In this document: positions 59,701 to 64,000 of the stretch, piece after piece
Layout of the letters: the number at the start of each line of letters is the position of its first letter
Position numbering within the stretch: the first letter of the stretch is position 1
Origin: Lichenostomus cassidix
Taxonomy: Eukaryota; Chordata; Aves; Passeriformes; Meliphagidae
Direction of reading: 5' to 3'
Assembly (NCBI GenBank): GCA_008360975.2
Contig: VLJF02000047.1
Span: 1,926,169-1,990,168, forward strand
DNA: 64,000 bases
The notes under the pieces: generated by a model
What the model was told of the DNA's origin: nothing
The model's input: the letters and a program-made list of their open reading frames with translations, nothing else
Databases searched by the model: none
Made by a program: the position numbers and the translations under genes

Positions 59701-62700
59701 CGGTCTGTAGAAAGTAAGTGGCGTGGAGGTGGACGTGGAGGGACTGTGATGGAGACCTGTTTTTGTCTGGGATCTGTGCGAAGTAAGTGACCTGGAAGTG
59801 GAGTTGGAGGGCCTGTGATGGAGACCTGTTTTTTTGTGGGATCTGTATAAAGTAAGTGACTTGGAAGTGGACTTGGAGGGCCTGTGATGGAGGTCTGGTT
59901 TTTTCTGGGATCTGTACAAGGTAAGTGACGTGGAAGTGGACTTGGAGGGCCTGTGATGGTGACCTGGTTTTTTTTGGGATGTGTAGAAAGTAAGTGACGT
60001 GGAAGTGGACTTGGAGGGCCTGTGATGGAGAGGTGATTTTTTCTGGGATGTGTACAAAGTAAGTGACCTGGAAGTGGACTTGGAGGGCCTGTGATGGAGA
60101 CCTGGTTTTTCCTGGGATGTGTTCGAGGTAAGTGACCTGGAAGTGGACTTGGAGCGTCCGTGCTGCAGAGCTGGATTGCCCCGCGGTCCGTACAAATTAA
60201 GTGGCGTGGAGGTGGACTTGGAGGGACTGTGATGGAGACGTGTTTTTGTCTGGGATCTGTACAAAGTAAGTGACCTGGAAGTGGAGTTGGAGGGCCTGTG
60301 ATGGAGACCTGTTTTTGTGTGGGATCTGTACAAAGTAAGTGACGTGGAAGTGGACTTGGAGGGCCTGTGATGGAGATCTGGTTTTTTCTGGGATGTGTAC
60401 AAAGTAAGTGGCCTGGAAGTGGACTTGGAAGGCCTGTGGTGGAGACCTGGTTTTTTTGGGATCTGTACAAAGTAAGTGACGTGGAAGTGGACTTGGAAGG
60501 CCTGTGATGGAGAGCTGGTTTTTTTGGGATCTGTAGAAAGGAAGTGATGTGGAAGTGGATTTGCAGGGCCTGTGATGGAGACCTGTGTTTTCCTGGGATG
60601 TGTACAAAGTAAGTGACGTGGAAGTGGATTTGTAGGGCCTGTGATGGAGATCTGGTTTTTCTTGGGATGTGTACAAAGTAAGTGACCTGGAAGTGGACTT
60701 GGAGCGTCTGTTCTGGAGAGGTGGTTTTTCCTGGGATGTGTAAAAAGTAAGTGACTTGGAAGTAGACTTGGAGGGCCCGTGATGGAGATCTGGTTTTTTC
60801 TTGGATCTGTACAAAGTAAGTGACCTGGAAGTGGACTTGGAGGGCCGGTGATGGAGAGCTGTTTTTTCTCGGGAACTGTACAAAGTAAGTGACCTGGAAG
60901 TGGACTTGGAGTGCCTGTGATGGAGAGGTGGTTTTTCCTGGGATGTGTAGAAAGTAAGTGACCTGGAAGTGGACTTGGAGCGTTCAGTGCTGGAGACCTG
61001 GTTTTTTTTGGGATGTGTATAAAGTAAGTGAGCTGGAAGTGGAGTTGGCGTGTCCGTGTGGGAGAGGTGGTTTTTGCTGGGATGTGTACGAAGTAAGTGA
61101 CCTGGAAGTGGACTTGGAGGGCCTGTGATGGAGACCTGTTTTTTCCTGGGATTTGTACAAAGCAAGTGATCTGGAAGTGGACTTGGAGGGCCCGTGATGG
61201 AGATCTGTGTTTTCCTGGGATGTGTACAAAGTAAGTGACCTGGAAGTGGACTTGGAGGGCCTGTGATGGAGACCTGTTTTTGTCTGGGATCTGTGCAAAG
61301 TAAGTGACCTGGAAGTGGACTTGGAGCGTCCATGCTGGAGACCTGGATTTCCCCGCGGTCTGTAGAAAGTAAGTGGCGTGGCGGTGGACTTGGAGGGCCT
61401 GTGATGGAGAGCTGGTTTTTCCTGGGATGTGTACAAAGTAAGTGACCTGGAAGTGGCCTTGGAGGGCCTGTGCTGGAGACCTGGTTTTTCCTGGGATGTG
61501 TACAAAGTAAGTGACCTGGAAGTGGACTTGGGGCCCGTGATGGAGACCTGGATTTCCCCGCAGTCCGTAGAACGTAAGTGACCTGGAAGTGGACTTGGAG
61601 CGTATGTGCTGGAGACCTGGATTGCCCCGCGGTCTGTAGAAAGGAAGTGGCGTGGAGGTGGACTTGGAGGGCCTGTGATGGAGAGGTGGTTTTTTCTGGG
61701 ATCTGTACAAAGTAAGTGACGTGGAAGTGGACTTGGAGGGCCTGTGCTAGAGACCTGGTTTTTCCGGGGATCTGTACAAGGTAAGTGACCTGGAAGTGGA
61801 CTCGGAGCGTCCGTGCTGCAGAGCTGGATTGCCCCGCGGTCCGTACAAATTAAGTGGCGTGGAGGTGGACTTGGAGGGACTGTGATGGAGACCTGTTTTT
61901 GTCTGGGATCTGTTCAAGGTAAGTGACCTGGAAGTGGACTTGGAGGGCCTGTGATGGAGACCTGGTTTTTCGTGGGATCTGTGAAAGGTAAGTGACATGG
62001 AAGTGGACTTGGCGCGTCCGTGCTGGAGACCTGGATTTCCCTGCGGTGTGTGGAATGTAAGTGGCGTGGAGGTGGACTTGGAGGGCCTGTGATGGAGACC
62101 TGGTTTTGTCTGGGATCTGTACAAAGTAAGTGACCTGGAAGTGGACTTGGAGCATCCGTGCTGGAGAGCTGGATTGCCCCGTGGTCCGTAGAAAGTAAGT
62201 GGCGTGGAGGTGGACGTGGAGGGCCTGTGATGGAGACCTGGTTTTGTCTGGGATCTGTGCGAAGTAAGTGACCTGGAAGTGGACTTGGAGGGCCTGTGAT
62301 GGAGACCTGTTTTTTTGTGGGATCTGTACAAAGTAAGTGACCTGGAAGTGGGCTTGGAGGGCCTGTGATGGTGATCTTGTTTTTTCTGGGATCTGTACAA
62401 GGTAAGTGACCTGGAAGTGGACTTGGAGGGCCTGTGATGGAGACCTGTTTTTTTGTGGGATCTGTAGAAAGTAAGTGACCTGGAAGTGGACTTGGAGGGC
62501 CTGTGATGGAGACCTGTTTTTTCGTGGGATCTGTACAAAGTAAGTGACCTGGAAGTGGACTTGGAGGGCCTGTGATGGAGACCTGTTTTTTCCTGGGATC
62601 TGTACAAAGTAAGTGACCTGGAAGTGGACTTGGAGCGTCCGTGCTGGAGTCCTGGATTGCCCTGCGGTCTGTAGTAAGTAAGTGGCGTGGAGGTGGACTT

Positions 62701-64000
62701 GGAGGGCCTGTGATGGAGACCTGGTTTTTCCTGGGATCTGTAGAAAGTAAGTGACCTGGAAGTGGACTTGGAGCATTCATGCTGGAGGCCTGGATTGCCC
62801 CGCGGTCCGTAGAAAGTAAGTGGCGTGGAGGTGGACTTGGAGGGCCTGTGATGGAGACCTGGTTTTTTCTGGGATCTGTACAAAGTAAGTGACCTGAAGT
62901 GGACTTGACACACCACAAAAAGTGGCGTGGAGGTGGACTTGGAGGGCCTGTGATGGAGAGGTGGTTTTTTCTGGGATCTGTACAAAGTAAGTGACGTGGA
63001 AGTGGACTTGGAGGGCCTGTGCTAGAGACCTGGTTTTTCCTGGGATCTGTACAAGGTAAGTGACCTGGAAGTGGACTTGGAGCGTCCGTGCTGCAGAGCT
63101 GGATTGCCCCGCGGTCCGTACAAATTAATTGGCGTGGAGGTGGACTTGGAGGGACTGTGATGGAGACGTGTTTTTGTCTGGGATCTGTGCAAAGTAAGTG
63201 ACCTGGAAGTGGACTTGGAGGGCCTGTGATGGAGACCTGGTTTTTCGTGGGATCTTTGCAAGGTAAGTGACATGGAAGTGGACTTGGAGCGTCCGTGCTG
63301 GAGACCTGGATTTCCCTGCGGTGTGTGGAATGTAAGTGGCGTGGAGGTGGACTTGGAGGGCCTGTGATGGAGACCTGGTTTTTTCTGGGATCTGTACAAA
63401 GTAAGTGACCTGGAAGTGGACTTGGAGCGTCCGTGCTGGAGAGCTGGATTGCCCCACGGTCTGTAGAAAGTAAGTGGCGTGGAGGTGGACGTGGAGGGAC
63501 TGTGATGGAGACCTGTTTTTGTCTGGGATCTGTGCGAAGTAAGTGACCTGGAAGTGGAGTTGGAGGGCCTGTGATGGAGACCTGTTTTTTTGTGGGATCT
63601 GTATAAAGTAAGTGACTTGGAAGTGGACTTGGAGGGCCTGTGATGGAGGTCTGGTTTTTTCTGGGATCTGTACAAGGTAAGTGACGTGGAAGTGGACTTG
63701 GAGGGCCTGTGATGGTGACCTGGTTTTTTTTGGGATGTGTAGAAAGTAAGTGACGTGGAAGTGGACTTGGAGGGCCTGTGATGGAGAGGTGATTTTTTCT
63801 GGGATGTGTACAAAGTAAGTGACCTGGAAGTGGACTTGGAGGGCCTGTGATGGAGACCTGGTTTTTCCTGGGATGTGTTCGAGGTAAGTGACCTGGAAGT
63901 GGACTTGGAGCGTCCGTGCTGCAGAGCTGGATTGCCCCGCGGTCCGTACAAATTAAGTGGCGTGGAGGTGGACTTGGAGGGACTGTGATGGAGACGTGTT
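56746..64000. repeat. Homogeneous ~69-bp satellite array, right
   Basis: Over 100 near-identical monomers on the + strand in the form CTGTACAAAGTAAGTGACCT, GGAAGTGGACTTGGAGGGCC, TGTGATGGAGACC. It continues past the window end. Its higher-order arrangement differs from the left array, so the two cannot be aligned block by block. One internal copy pair is 59,690-60,240 against 63,450-64,000, offset about 3,760 bp. Confidence 0.95.

Noticed and set aside
58231..64000. Long minus-strand repetitive ORFs in the right satellite
   Set aside because: Same arithmetic effect as in the left array, mirrored.

Overview
The window looks like subtelomeric or otherwise satellite-rich DNA of a vertebrate. A bird or another sauropsid is plausible but not proven. 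The reasons are TTAGG-type telomere-like octamers, a long tandem satellite, CpG-dense promoter-like DNA with YY1 and NRF1 type sites, and a betaretrovirus-like LTR element with a lysine-tRNA primer binding site. No bacterial or plant gene organisation is present and no conventional protein gene could be recognised.

Layout: 1-964 is a degenerate 8-bp telomere-like array; 965-1464 is a 500-N gap. 1465-about 20,040 is a homogeneous satellite of about 69 bp per unit with multi-kilobase higher-order copies. About 20,040-23,272 is an older, more diverged version of the same satellite. 23,272-30,860 is mostly non-coding single-copy DNA with small internal duplications, a possible two-exon micro-ORF (24,644-24,901) and a possible terminal exon (30,419-30,516). 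30,833-32,270 is CpG-dense, with a duplicated promoter-like segment and a 47-bp tandem array of YY1/NRF1-like sites. 32,274-38,166 is an endogenous retrovirus, cut off by a second 500-N gap (38,167-38,666).

Everything from 38,667 to about 56,745 is the reverse complement of about 20,040-38,166 at roughly 99% identity by eye, followed by the homogeneous satellite to the window end. The mirror is centred on the second gap, and both contigs stop within about 10 bp of the same retroviral LTR position. I think two haplotypes or copies joined head to head by the assembler is more likely than a true palindrome, but sequence alone cannot settle it.

The most striking biology is the provirus. From about 33,300 to its 3' LTR almost every G of the coding strand has become A, while the 5' LTR and the first ~450 bp after it are normal. 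Shared surviving Gs are almost all followed by C or T. The few shared survivors in GG or GA contexts lie in short self-complementary sequences. This is the expected footprint of an APOBEC-type cytidine deaminase acting on single-stranded minus-strand retroviral DNA, at near saturation. Long ORFs in the satellite, and the hydrophobic ORFs antisense to the edited provirus, are composition artefacts and are not annotated as genes.
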